A stretch of DNA of 40,529 bases, taken from positions 1 to 40,529 of IMG/VR virus record IMGVR_UViG_3300042691_006394; one strand, written 5' to 3'. The DNA is from a virus. How positions within the stretch are numbered: the first letter of the stretch is position 1; each line of letters starts with the position of its first letter. The notes beneath the pieces are model-generated. The model had not been told where the DNA came from, ran no database searches, and saw nothing but the letters and a program-made list of their open reading frames with translations. The position numbers and the translations under genes are program-made. Below are positions 25,701-33,233 of this stretch, in pieces.

Positions 25701-26305
25701 CTAGCATAACCAGCTTCAGTTCCTTTAGCTACCGTAAGTGGGAAAGCTGGCTGATTCCTGATCAGTGTAATTACTGAGGCCAACATCTTGGTATTAGACT
25801 CTTGGTCCAATACATACGGGCTAACATCTGTAGTATAACTAACATGGTTTAGCTTTATACCAGCCTCAACGTTTATCCTTCTCTGAGGATTTACGCCATC
25901 AGTCCAGTACAAAAGATTACCAACCATCGAGACAGAATGTATCGGGCTAGAGAAGTTAAGTCCGCCAACAACCTGAGTTGAAAGCAGGGCAGTATATACT
26001 GTACTGTTGTCGGCATCGTAGCAATAGATGCCATGAGATCCAGAACTGTTTTTATTGAAGAAGAAAACCCTGCGGTTCGGGGTATCCTCCCATGCACCAA
26101 TAGTAGTATTGGTTCCAGATGGAAGAGTAAAAGCCCCCGAGTTGTTCTTAATGGAGTTACCCTCAACGTTGGATATCTGACCAACCTTACCGTTCTCACT
26201 TGTAGAAAAACGAATGTTTAGGGCGTTCAGGTATTCACCCGTGTCCATCAGAACATAGGAGTCGTCATTGTTGACGCCTTTAAGAAATATCTTCTTGTTA
26301 ATCAT
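22715..26305 (-). CDS. Large tail stabilization-type protein with accessory Ig-like domain
   Basis: This 1196-residue structural protein starts with KKIFLKGVNNDDSYVLMDTG and LNALNIRFSTSENGKVGQIS, a start I recall from the large tail/stabilization proteins of crAss-like phages. The conserved body is beta-rich up to about residue 895 (DPYHNEVLMFSPRK). A domain resembling an MBG-type Ig-like adhesin repeat follows (about 930-1007: YTYTGSQIGPNQATVTGS onward). A further C-terminal beta domain then occurs (FVFDADYMLLTYQFTDGF onward). The normal C-terminal segment appears to be in a separate gene downstream. It overlaps the upstream connector gene by one base. The family is inferred from remembered sequence. 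Confidence 0.72.
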   Translation of the reverse strand: MINKKIFLKGVNNDDSYVLMDTGEYLNALNIRFSTSENGKVGQISNVEGNSIKNNSGAFTLPSGTNTTIGAWEDTPNRRVFFFNKNSSGSHGIYCYDADNSTVYTALLSTQVVGGLNFSSPIHSVSMVGNLLYWTDGVNPQRRINVEAGIKLNHVSYTTDVSPYVLDQESNTKMLASVITLIRNQPAFPLTVAKGTEAGYASNFISNEAFQFAYRFVYRDFEVSVFSPLSTLINYHNVDDVTAGYNRIDVTIPTTQKIPQDVIRVEVAAKYVIGGKYSIVKSFTTGFSAHNTGTALTFKFFNDSVGVGVDDPTAYKQFDSIPIRSGTLEIGKNRLFLGNNYDGYQAPSSTSLTVSKENSGGAVTGTWVMLTLGDPPSQITVYLLDITGIGDTWSGYYAPGTYPATTYTYNQSDFRGAGLSQVAVYYGYTIADVRGFSFPGVTATVTGSVPSPSNVANKYVFKSDSSYKLGVVFFDQAGRKCGTVVSDNTKFVTQDRSYNNTAYTTKVDWLLVNNGTPSILQAEIPDWAHYYTVVMTKSLRTNFFMQMRATDVQYAIKANDGTYTYSTTYLETRTGIAVKVDGLNKYGMGYSYQEGDVLKLYGSDNTVRSLKVKDTYGDYVIVDLANLGTIVQYLFEIYTPYAQSVNEFYYEKGVMYPINNPGLSNRSYSTLSGSFTGDVILLDRTVSSTNFIVEAMSPMDLKWQNWNTNIGRTNIVSDARPALKKTSVYWSNVIVPGTQTNGMSTFDALDQTNLPIELNSIQKLQLVSKVESEGTVMLAIGEQETASIYLGEAQIIDNTGNSFLATSSGVIGNVNVMRGSFGTINPESVVRYMGNVYWFDANKGSVVSYSPNGLFPISSNKMMKYFRKVGQDVIGSGLKFYGGIDPYHNEVLMFSPRKSANPAGARLTDMALSSSTYSFTTVSSSSTVTVVGDASYTYTGSQIGPNQATVTGSTGAVTFTYSGTGGTAYGPSSVRPSQVGSYQVVASVASDGIYDAASSAPFAFAIATQFVFDADYMLLTYQFTDGFDLDTRTRIVTPNVGQDAQPKYVGWGVSAIWPTSGTPLLDWGGDNTGTGFESVLINVAQLKASYPSATTLVVDLRAFWYSTVGVQPVNVAATLWKGGSPIEQGPGGSPAFSFTNPTATAVLNISSVGKQITSDGSPTKSASSGERVATLTYNLITNTGSFNSNDTTTPSV

Positions 26306-27066
26306 CAGTTCTTTATGGTTGGGCCGTAGCCTCTGTCAAGACTTCTTCTGATATCGTTGATATCAATAGAGTTCATCCTTGCCTTAAGCAACCTCAGTTG
26401 GTTATAAAACTCATCTTTTGCTACCTGTCTTTCACCCATATTATACGCCCTAGAATGTTCTTTGGTTTTATAGTGTATATAGGATTTAATACAGTCAATA
26501 GCATATGGATGAATAGCGTTGCTTGCAGAGGTAGTCAAGCCATCAGTGATATAGTCCAGAACAATCTCAGTGCCTATGTAACTAGTATCTAGTTGCATTT
26601 CGCCACGCTCTCTGAGTATGACGAATGAGTCTCTAGTACCAGAGAAATTATTGAAGATACGTCCGAGGTGCTCTCCCTTGTCGTTGAGATAATTAGTATA
26701 CCAAAAACCTTCCCAGTCGTTTGGCAATATACCGTTAGCCGCTTCGATATCTCCATAGGCGATCTTGTTCCCATTGCTGTCAAATTTATTGAGCCTGTTA
26801 AAGGAATCTCTCTTTTCGCCATGTGGGTAGATATACTGCCCCACCTCGTTTCCTACTCTTATGTAGTCAACGAAATCGCAAGGAAGAGTAACCGCCTTAT
26901 ATGAGTTAACTGGAAGCCTAACGCTCTTTACATTCTGAAGAACATCGAAGTTCAACATGCGAAGAGCATCTACACCGTACTGCAGAAATTGTAAATACCA
27001 GTGCATTGTGTACCCCCGATCTGCAAGGGCTGACCTAACAACGTTATCTAGTGTATACAGTTTCAT
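26305..27066 (-). CDS. Head-tail connector/ring-type structural protein
   Basis: The 253-residue protein begins MKLYTLDNVVRSALADRGYT and contains VKSVRLPVNSYKAVTLPCDF. I recall this signature in a structural gene next to the stabilization protein in crAss-like and related Bacteroidota phages, where ring/connector proteins lie. It would be a head-tail connector or tail ring component. It overlaps both neighbours by one base (TAATG), part of a tightly coupled structural block. The identification is by remembered sequence and position. Confidence 0.7.
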   Translation of the reverse strand: MKLYTLDNVVRSALADRGYTMHWYLQFLQYGVDALRMLNFDVLQNVKSVRLPVNSYKAVTLPCDFVDYIRVGNEVGQYIYPHGEKRDSFNRLNKFDSNGNKIAYGDIEAANGILPNDWEGFWYTNYLNDKGEHLGRIFNNFSGTRDSFVILRERGEMQLDTSYIGTEIVLDYITDGLTTSASNAIHPYAIDCIKSYIHYKTKEHSRAYNMGERQVAKDEFYNQLRLLKARMNSIDINDIRRSLDRGYGPTIKN

Positions 27067-27689
27067 TAGTCATTAATATTTTGAGCCTTATCTGCAGGCG
27101 GTGTTTGAACAAGTATGTTATATACAGTCTGAACAACCTGAGCCTCCATGTCAGACGAAAGTGGAAGAATGTCATAATCAGTTACCTGAGACATATCCAT
27201 TCCAACCAACCTGATGAATACACTGTTGATGCTGAGTCCGGGAAGGTTCTTTGTAAAGATTATATCCTTACCTATTACCTCGTAACCAATCAAACCACTC
27301 ATATCGCCAAGAAGATCCTGAGGCTTTACAATACCATACAGTGAAGATGGTATCGGAACGAATGGCTCATCAATGGCGTCAGTCTTTGATACATGTAATA
27401 CACCCATATTCCTTGGCAGACTTATCGGTATGCTCGGGAGTGTACACTTACTCTTTGTTGTTTTGTATGTTGTAACGGGAATTTGGTCATAGCTGTATAT
27501 CATACAGTTGTTAGGAATAGTATCACCTTCAGGCATATTAACCTGAAAATAATCCGTCTTCAATAACTGATTTGAAACCTGTTCAATCAATAACTTAATA
27601 TCATTTATATGCACACGAGCTGAAATGATAGGATTGCCTTTCAACATCCGCTGCACTTGCTCGCTTATCTTCTTCTTAGTAGTAGACAT
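27066..27689 (-). CDS. Structural/connector-like protein, 207 residues
   Basis: The product (STTKKKISEQVQRMLKGNPI, INDIKLLIEQVSNQLLKTDY, NMPEGDTIPNNCMIYSYDQI) matches a structural protein remembered from crAss-like and other Bacteroidota phages, located beside the ring protein. It has no catalytic motif. It is coupled by one-base overlaps to the ring-type gene downstream and the homing endonuclease upstream. A head-tail or tail assembly role is inferred. Confidence 0.65.
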   Translation of the reverse strand: MSTTKKKISEQVQRMLKGNPIISARVHINDIKLLIEQVSNQLLKTDYFQVNMPEGDTIPNNCMIYSYDQIPVTTYKTTKSKCTLPSIPISLPRNMGVLHVSKTDAIDEPFVPIPSSLYGIVKPQDLLGDMSGLIGYEVIGKDIIFTKNLPGLSINSVFIRLVGMDMSQVTDYDILPLSSDMEAQVVQTVYNILVQTPPADKAQNIND

Positions 27690-28321
27690 TATAAATATCT
27701 TAAAGATGTTTTATTATTATTCTCACCACGAAGCCACGCTCTAAGAGTAGTAGGTTTAACGCCAATGAAATCAGCTGCATCGATTGCGCACTTATAGACA
27801 ATACCAGTATTGATATCTACTACTTTTTTAGAATTACATCTTTGGCCCATCTTTCTCAAGGATATTTTTGCTTTCGTTTCTTCACTTCTTAATTTCCCCC
27901 TTTTTGCATCTGACAACCTACGTCTAGTTTCAGTACTTCTATTAGACTGGGCAATAGACATTATAGCTTTTGTTTCTTCACTATGTTTTCTGCCTTTAAA
28001 AAATACCGATTTCTTTGCCCTTGTTTCCTCACTTACAATTGCACCTAGCGTACCATCTCCTCCCTCTGTCTTATTTACAAGACTACCTTTACCAAGGTCT
28101 TTTCTGCCATAAAAGGCGACTAAATATTTTTCTATAGATAATGCCTCTTCGTAACATATATCTTTATGCGTTATTGTCACTTTATAGCCGTGCTTATTCA
28201 CAATATTGTACCAGTGGCTGTTTCGGCTATTCTTTGAATAAGCCCTCCTTGAATGTTTACCAACACCCACATAAAACACTTGGTTATTATCTAGCCTTGT
28301 ATGTGTGTACACTACTGCCAT
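27689..28321 (-). CDS. GIY-YIG homing endonuclease inserted in the structural block
   Basis: The 210-residue protein has a GIY-YIG nuclease (VVYTHTRL, FYVGVG at 16-21, a catalytic Glu near 64 in SIEKYLVAFYGR, then LVNKTEGGDG). Two NUMOD3-like Lys-rich segments follow (GRKHSEETKAIMS at about 110-122 and GKLRSEETKAKIS at about 142-154), then a C-terminal helix-turn-helix (about 165-200). It lies between two structural genes and joins each by a one-base TAATG overlap, so it appears to have inserted cleanly at their junction. It would spread itself and perhaps linked structural alleles into related phages. Confidence 0.87.
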   Translation of the reverse strand: MAVVYTHTRLDNNQVFYVGVGKHSRRAYSKNSRNSHWYNIVNKHGYKVTITHKDICYEEALSIEKYLVAFYGRKDLGKGSLVNKTEGGDGTLGAIVSEETRAKKSVFFKGRKHSEETKAIMSIAQSNRSTETRRRLSDAKRGKLRSEETKAKISLRKMGQRCNSKKVVDINTGIVYKCAIDAADFIGVKPTTLRAWLRGENNNKTSLRYL

Positions 28322-29028
28322 TACTGTCCTTCCTGTATTTTAGCTTGAGCAAATTGCATAATATCAGCAGCACTAAGATTTAGACCATAGTAAGAGAGAG
28401 CTATTGATATTACATTTGACACATCATAGTCTCTCCACTCTAATTGTGTAGATCCGCCTTGATTATATGTTATAGTCCTTCCGGACTGTGTATAAGCAAA
28501 CACCGGAACAGCTGGCCTTCTGAAGTAGTATACCCCACCAGACTGGGCCTGCTCGGGGAACAACTGGATCTGATTGCTAGAGTTCATGATCGCAATAGGA
28601 TCATCTATACTTACAGGTATAACCTGTGACTCTAATCTTTCAATAAGCTCCTCTTCATTAAGAACCTGAACACCTGAGTATACGTTCCTACCAAGAGTAG
28701 AGTTGTACACCGTAGTGTACATAGAGATCAGATGCATGTAGTTTGATGGCAGCGTGATAACACCGCCAGAAGTTATGTTTACTGGAGAACCACCACCAGT
28801 GAAAGTATACTTAGATTTAAATGGACTTAGCGCATCGTCTATACGCTGAGATTCACCATATAAGCTAGACTGAACTTGTGCGGGTAACTTAGGATTGGTG
28901 TGATACTGATTGAATAGAACTAATTGGGCAGCATCGAGGGTTCTATCAATCTCCTCATGTGAGACATAACCATTCTGATCCTTCGTGAGGTAGTAAAGTA
29001 TAGTGTCGTGTATTACTTTGAGGTCCAT
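28321..29028 (-). CDS. Structural/connector-like protein, 235 residues
   Basis: The product starts MDLKVIHDTILYYLTKDQNG and contains SHEEIDRTLDAAQLVLFNQY, followed by a beta-rich second half (GGVITLPSNYMHLISMYTTV, GGVYYFRRPAVPVFAYTQSG). I recall this protein type in Bacteroidota phages near the ring and tail genes. It was probably adjacent to the 27066-27689 gene before the homing endonuclease inserted. A head-tail connector or assembly role is inferred. Confidence 0.65.
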   Translation of the reverse strand: MDLKVIHDTILYYLTKDQNGYVSHEEIDRTLDAAQLVLFNQYHTNPKLPAQVQSSLYGESQRIDDALSPFKSKYTFTGGGSPVNITSGGVITLPSNYMHLISMYTTVYNSTLGRNVYSGVQVLNEEELIERLESQVIPVSIDDPIAIMNSSNQIQLFPEQAQSGGVYYFRRPAVPVFAYTQSGRTITYNQGGSTQLEWRDYDVSNVISIALSYYGLNLSAADIMQFAQAKIQEGQ

Positions 29029-29306
29029 CAGAATCTATTATTAGGTATGTTCACCGTTTTGCCAATTCGAGATCCTAACTTCCAGTTAAGATCATTTATA
29101 TATCCCTTAGGGCTGTCGTTCTTGGCGTGTCTTGCGAAGTAGCTCTTAACCTGACCTTCAGTCTTGCCGCCCTTGGTCCCCCACTTGCCACGATGCTTAG
29201 CCTCCCCGCCTTTAAGAGTAATCTCCCGACCAGTCTTTGGATTAGTCCCAGTTGCGGCCCAAGCATGATTACCGTCCTTCGCTGCAAAAACTTTAAATAA
29301 AGCCAC
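29028..29306 (-). CDS. Small basic hypothetical protein, 92 residues
   Basis: The product is strongly basic and Gly-rich (KTGREITLKGGEAKHRGKWG, KTEGQVKSYFARHAKN). It begins MALFKVFAAKDGNHAW. No motif is recognised. It overlaps the downstream structural gene by one base and the lipoprotein gene by 14. It may be a small virion or nucleic-acid-binding protein. Confidence 0.62.
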   Translation of the reverse strand: MALFKVFAAKDGNHAWAATGTNPKTGREITLKGGEAKHRGKWGTKGGKTEGQVKSYFARHAKNDSPKGYINDLNWKLGSRIGKTVNIPNNRF

Positions 29307-29844
29307 CGACTAATCTTATTAGAGATTTACGAAATATTATTACCAGAGCCGCTACAAACAATGCCCAGAACTTTATCTGGAACCATCTTAGATCTGCCTT
29401 TAATTCCTTGTTCTCAGTTTGCGAACTGCGAACAGACAACTTCAGTGAATCGATCTGCTGGTCTCTGGATGAGATATCCTTCTTCAGAATATCCTCAAGC
29501 TTTCTGTCTCTAACAGTATTGGTTATGGTTTCCTTGCGTATGACTACAGAGTCAGCTGCTGTGTATGTGAGTACCCCCGAGCTGACCTTAATTCGTGCCC
29601 TTCCAATAGTAGTATCGAAATCTTTGCAAGGGACGTTAACTAGTTTCTGTACAATAGAGTCCTTATAGACTACACTATCTTTTACCTTTGTTACAACGAT
29701 GGTATCGTTGACGCAATATCCACGCCTTACCATTTCCTGAGCCACCTCATCAAACTTGGTCTCATCCCTGAGAACACGCTTGACAGGATCGCATCCGATC
29801 AGGAGGAGACTAATTACGATTACGCTTAGGTATTTCAACTTCAT
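29293..29844 (-). CDS. Candidate unimolecular spanin (lipoprotein with C-terminal membrane anchor)
   Basis: The in-frame ATG at 29844 is preferred over an upstream one at 29910, because from 29844 the product starts with a lipoprotein signal (MKLKYLSVIVISLLLIGC, lipobox LLIGC, Cys18). A long hydrophilic and partly coiled central region follows (about 20-150, including a KDISSRDQQIDSLKLSVRSS stretch). Near the end is a membrane segment (FWALFVAALVIIF, within about 157-175). N-terminal lipidation plus a C-terminal membrane helix is the topology of unimolecular spanins such as phage T1 gp11, which fuse the outer and inner membranes at lysis. It lies 20 kb from the lysis cassette but within the same late arm. 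Confidence 0.62.
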   Translation of the reverse strand: MKLKYLSVIVISLLLIGCDPVKRVLRDETKFDEVAQEMVRRGYCVNDTIVVTKVKDSVVYKDSIVQKLVNVPCKDFDTTIGRARIKVSSGVLTYTAADSVVIRKETITNTVRDRKLEDILKKDISSRDQQIDSLKLSVRSSQTENKELKADLRWFQIKFWALFVAALVIIFRKSLIRLVGGFI

Positions 29845-30067
29845 CAGGTTTAAGGGCAAACACCCGTTGAGCGTAAACCACGGTCTCAAGACCATCCATC
29901 CTTTTTTCAAGGGATTGGATTCGAACCTGTACTTCAGCGTTAGCAGAAAGTAGGGTCTTGATATCAGTCCTTATCTCAGTAAAGAGGTTCCAGAGTATCA
30001 CTCCAAAACATGTAACCAGTCCGGGCGTCAGCCACGATTTAACTTTGTCAACGGGTGTTACGGCCAT
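29810..30067 (-). CDS. Small membrane protein with coiled coil
   Basis: The 85-residue product has an N-terminal membrane segment (PGLVTCFGVILWNLFTEI) and then a coiled coil (NAEVQVRIQSLEKRMDGLET). It overlaps the start of the candidate spanin gene by 35 bases and may be its partner in lysis, or an unrelated tail-associated membrane protein. The topology is clear and the function is not. Confidence 0.55.
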   Translation of the reverse strand: MAVTPVDKVKSWLTPGLVTCFGVILWNLFTEIRTDIKTLLSANAEVQVRIQSLEKRMDGLETVVYAQRVFALKPDEVEIPKRNRN

Positions 30068-30348
30068 TATTTTTCTTTGAAAACGCTCAACAATTGAGCC
30101 TTCGCCAACACAGTCAGTTGTTCATTGTTCTTAATGAACTCCTTCAGAGTTGACTCATCGCTCGGGTCCAAGTCAAGTGTTTCGCCATTGTAGCACTTCT
30201 GCGCCCATGTAAACAGCTTGAGTGCGTCTCCTTTGTTTGATTGGGCCAGCTGGCTAGATAGCAGCTTGCCGAGGGTGATCGCCTTGTCGTCAATGTCCTT
30301 TACAGGAGCACCGTCAAGTCCGACCAGTTGTTTTGAAAAGTCTAACAT
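30067..30348 (-). CDS. Hypothetical phage protein, 93 residues
   Basis: ATG at 30348 (MLDFSKQLVGLDGAPVKD) is preferred over an upstream in-frame ATG at 30366. The family-like pattern (DFSKQLVGLDG start, then LKLFTWAQKCYNGETLDLD, then AKAQLLSVFKEK) is remembered from small phage genes in the structural region, sometimes acting in tail assembly. No catalytic motif is visible. It is followed by the membrane coiled-coil gene, one-base overlap. Confidence 0.65.
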   Translation of the reverse strand: MLDFSKQLVGLDGAPVKDIDDKAITLGKLLSSQLAQSNKGDALKLFTWAQKCYNGETLDLDPSDESTLKEFIKNNEQLTVLAKAQLLSVFKEK

Positions 30349-30410
30349 AGTTAAAAGTTTTAGCAAAAATACTAAGGATCTTAGCAGTCATTGCCAAAAA
30401 AACACCATGA

Positions 30411-30764
30411 TTATTTCATCAGAAGTATAACTGTGACTATAAGGATGGCATAGTACACTGGGCCTAGAACCTCCTGAATATCGTAGAGCAGTCTGTCAAT
30501 AATGCTAGTGGTAGTACGAGAAATATAGTCATATGGCAGCCCCCTGAAAAGATTCAGGGACACGTCAAATACTAGCCTCCTCAGTACTAGTAGCCCTGCC
30601 ACTACAAATAGACTATTGGTCAGGAAGTATGCAGGCGAAATCAGGATAAGGTAAACCGCCCCATTGATCCCGTGAAATACCCGTTCCCCCTCAGAAATGA
30701 GCCTGTAATCTGTATAAGCCAATGCTATATTGACTAATGTGTATAGACTAATCCAGAACAACAC
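30411..30764 (-). CDS. Multi-pass membrane protein, 117 residues
   Basis: Three or four hydrophobic segments are visible (LFWISLYTLVNIALAYTDY, LILISPAYFLTNSLFVVAGL, PVYYAILIVTVILLM). No conserved motif is recognised. It overlaps the other membrane gene by 17 bases. A pair of polytopic membrane proteins between fibre and tail genes may act in superinfection exclusion or lysis. This is inference only. Confidence 0.6.
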   Translation of the reverse strand: MLFWISLYTLVNIALAYTDYRLISEGERVFHGINGAVYLILISPAYFLTNSLFVVAGLLVLRRLVFDVSLNLFRGLPYDYISRTTTSIIDRLLYDIQEVLGPVYYAILIVTVILLMK

Positions 30765-30999
30765 CTAGAGATAATAAGATCCCCAAAAGCTGCATAACAG
30801 CTAGCACCGTCCAGAAGGCGGACCCTTTGATAGACTCCTTAAAGTCAACGTATCCAACCATCAAGAAAGTACCCGCCAATGAGAACACAGGGCTAGCCAC
30901 AAAGGGAACCCACCAATAGATAACCCCGAATGTCTTCCAAATCGAAAGCGGAAGAAGGCTCCCCACTAGGAAGCCTATCAACCCTCTTATGTGACTCAT
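30748..30999 (-). CDS. Multi-pass membrane protein, 83 residues
   Basis: The product has two or three hydrophobic segments (GLIGFLVGSLLPLSIW, VPFVASPVFSLAGTFLMVGY, VLAVMQLLGILLSLGVVLD). It starts MSHIRG and partners with the following membrane gene, overlapping it by 17 bases. Its role is unknown. The four-base overlap with the upstream gene puts it in the same late transcript. Confidence 0.6.
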   Translation of the reverse strand: MSHIRGLIGFLVGSLLPLSIWKTFGVIYWWVPFVASPVFSLAGTFLMVGYVDFKESIKGSAFWTVLAVMQLLGILLSLGVVLD

Positions 31000-31304
31000 A
31001 TTAATACTACATTTAGTTCACCTGCTGCCCACTGATAAGCCCAAGCATTAATGTCTACTCCAGACTGAGTACCCCAATCTTCGTAGTCCTGACCGCCCAT
31101 GCTCAGATTCCCTACAGCTACTACTTGACCCGCAGTTACCACGTCATTACCCTCAGAATCTTGGGTAGTTACGTCAGCTTCCTTCATCTCGTAATAAAAT
31201 TGTGCAGAAGTTTCAAGGTCATCACCGATAGACCTGAGAGAGAACTGTTCTGCTGTCTTAACTTGTCCGTCTTTCCATACGGATACTGGTTGAATTTGTG
31301 CCAT
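30996..31304 (-). CDS. Small tail-associated hypothetical protein, 102 residues
   Basis: The product begins MAQIQPVSVWKDGQVKTAEQ and has SIGDDLETSAQFYYEMKE and GQVVAVGNLSMGGQDYEDW. I recall this pattern in small proteins of Bacteroidota phages near the tail-fibre genes. It is acidic and beta-rich, with no catalytic motif. It lies between a fibre gene and the membrane-protein pair. Confidence 0.65.
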   Translation of the reverse strand: MAQIQPVSVWKDGQVKTAEQFSLRSIGDDLETSAQFYYEMKEADVTTQDSEGNDVVTAGQVVAVGNLSMGGQDYEDWGTQSGVDINAWAYQWAAGELNVVLI

Positions 31305-31316
31305 TGTTTATTGTTT

Positions 31317-33224
31317 TTAATTTAACTTAACCCATGTTGTTCCGTTGTACCCCCACCATCCTGAGCTTGTTACAGCCCCCGAACCAGCGTTCGTTGCATA
31401 AGCCAACAACCCTTCAGCTGGAGATGATATAGCCTCTACCTGTGCTCCTGTCATTCGTGGTGGAAGGAAGCCTTTTGTAGTGGAATCTATTGCTACTTGT
31501 GCAGACGCATAGTATGTATTAGAACCAAATGTTATGTTAGTAGTATCCCTATCTCTGATGTAACTTATTATTCCAGTACGATTAAATAATCTTAAATTAT
31601 AATATGTACCATCATTATAAACATTAAAATTATAATGTGTTGAATTTCCAACCCTCCATGCATAACCAATAGAACCTCCAGTACCTTGACCATTAGTTCT
31701 TGCCATAAAAGCATCTACTGTTGCAGTTCCAGAATCAGCTACTACACCATGCCCTATTGTATTAGCACCATTTGCAAAAATCCAAGTACCAACAGAATTA
31801 TCTGTCAAGTTTGCAGTAATTCCTATTGCTCCATATAATATTCCAGTACTACCTAAGCTTCCAAGACTAATCAATTGTCTTGTTGTAGCATCAGTTGTTG
31901 AAATACCATTCAGCTGTATAGCATAATCAGTGGAGGTTTGTGTATTAGACATTGTAGCCCTTCCAGTAATCATTCCCGTAAACCGCCCCGTACCCTGCAC
32001 ATCAAGTTTGTATAGGCCAGTATCTGATGCAGTACCTATTAAAAAATTGTTTGAAGTGGAAAACCTTGCAACCTCTGTTCCTGCTCCACCTGTCCACCTA
32101 TCATTGTAAAATCCAAAACCTCCACCGCTTATAGAACCTATTGCATAACCTGCTCCTCCTCCCCATTGCGAAAAACCTAACATCACATCACCTGCACCTG
32201 ACCTTCGCAAATAACCCAATATACCATTCGCTGCTGGTGTACCATAAACATCAAAAACCCCTTGAATAGCTGACCCAAATGTGTGAAGTGAACCAACACC
32301 CAAACTTGATTTAAATGTAGATAAAGAAAAACTTTGTCTGTGATATTCTCCTTCTGTAACATCTTTTGATATAAATCTTAATGTGTTGTCACTACCAACG
32401 AATCTAATTATTGAACCATATTGCCTACTTGTTCCATCCGGATTTTCGTAAAAACTTAAACTTGCATTCCCATTTGAAATAGACGAATTTATTTCAAATA
32501 ACCCTTCATTTCCAGCACTTCCATATACAGATACTCTTCCACCTACAAAATTTAGATAATTGCCACTTTGCGTCACTGTTCTATTCCCAGTCAGTGTGCC
32601 ATCGCTGTTGTAGATATTTGTACTAGTAGGTAAAACCTGCGTAGACAACGCCCCCGTACTGTCGGTAACCACCATCCTCGATCCAACACCTGCAAAAGAC
32701 TCAACCTTTAAGCCTCCAGTATTCCTAAACAAAACCTCTCCTGTACCTCCAGTACCTATGTGTACAGGCGTTGCACCCATCTGATATCCAAGGTATGTAG
32801 CAAAGGAGTCCCAACCTACAAAGATTCCGTTGGTAAAATTGGTAGCCCTACCGTAAAACTGATTTGTTGTCACAAGGTTACCAATAGATCCTATAGTTAA
32901 GTCCCCATTAATTTTAGCAGTTCCATTAACATCTAGCTTAAAGCCAGCATCAGTAGTACCGCCAATAATAACATTACCGTTTGATGCAAATCTCGTAGTA
33001 GTAGATCCTACGATGTCAAGATTATTTCCGCCAAGAGTTACTGACCTGTTGCCAGAAAGAGTTCCATTAGAGTTGTATATGTTTGTAAATACAGATGAAG
33101 ATACTGTCTCTAGTCTCTGGGTCGTAGAGTTTCTTACCAATACTGAATATCCCCCCGAGCTGTAACCCTCAGCATTATCCTTAAGTATCCCAGCCTTATG
33201 TAGTATATCCGATAGTACCTTCAT
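31317..33224 (-). CDS. Tail-fibre/receptor-binding protein with modular repeats
   Basis: The 635-residue protein is Gly/Thr/Asn-rich and beta-helical in style. It carries repeated modules shared with the 35252-40528 fibre: NIYNSNGTLSGNRSVT (about 48-63) and a second copy (about 203-218), GFKLDVNGTAKINGDL and a later LDVQGTGRFTG copy, and a terminal GFLPPRMTGAQVEAI block (about 585-600) ending YNGTTWVKLN. Such modules are widespread in Bacteroidota fibre and surface proteins. It probably forms a distal fibre or adhesin. It lies among other fibre genes. Confidence 0.75.
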   Translation of the reverse strand: MKVLSDILHKAGILKDNAEGYSSGGYSVLVRNSTTQRLETVSSSVFTNIYNSNGTLSGNRSVTLGGNNLDIVGSTTTRFASNGNVIIGGTTDAGFKLDVNGTAKINGDLTIGSIGNLVTTNQFYGRATNFTNGIFVGWDSFATYLGYQMGATPVHIGTGGTGEVLFRNTGGLKVESFAGVGSRMVVTDSTGALSTQVLPTSTNIYNSDGTLTGNRTVTQSGNYLNFVGGRVSVYGSAGNEGLFEINSSISNGNASLSFYENPDGTSRQYGSIIRFVGSDNTLRFISKDVTEGEYHRQSFSLSTFKSSLGVGSLHTFGSAIQGVFDVYGTPAANGILGYLRRSGAGDVMLGFSQWGGGAGYAIGSISGGGFGFYNDRWTGGAGTEVARFSTSNNFLIGTASDTGLYKLDVQGTGRFTGMITGRATMSNTQTSTDYAIQLNGISTTDATTRQLISLGSLGSTGILYGAIGITANLTDNSVGTWIFANGANTIGHGVVADSGTATVDAFMARTNGQGTGGSIGYAWRVGNSTHYNFNVYNDGTYYNLRLFNRTGIISYIRDRDTTNITFGSNTYYASAQVAIDSTTKGFLPPRMTGAQVEAISSPAEGLLAYATNAGSGAVTSSGWWGYNGTTWVKLN

Positions 33225-33233
33225 GTGTATATT

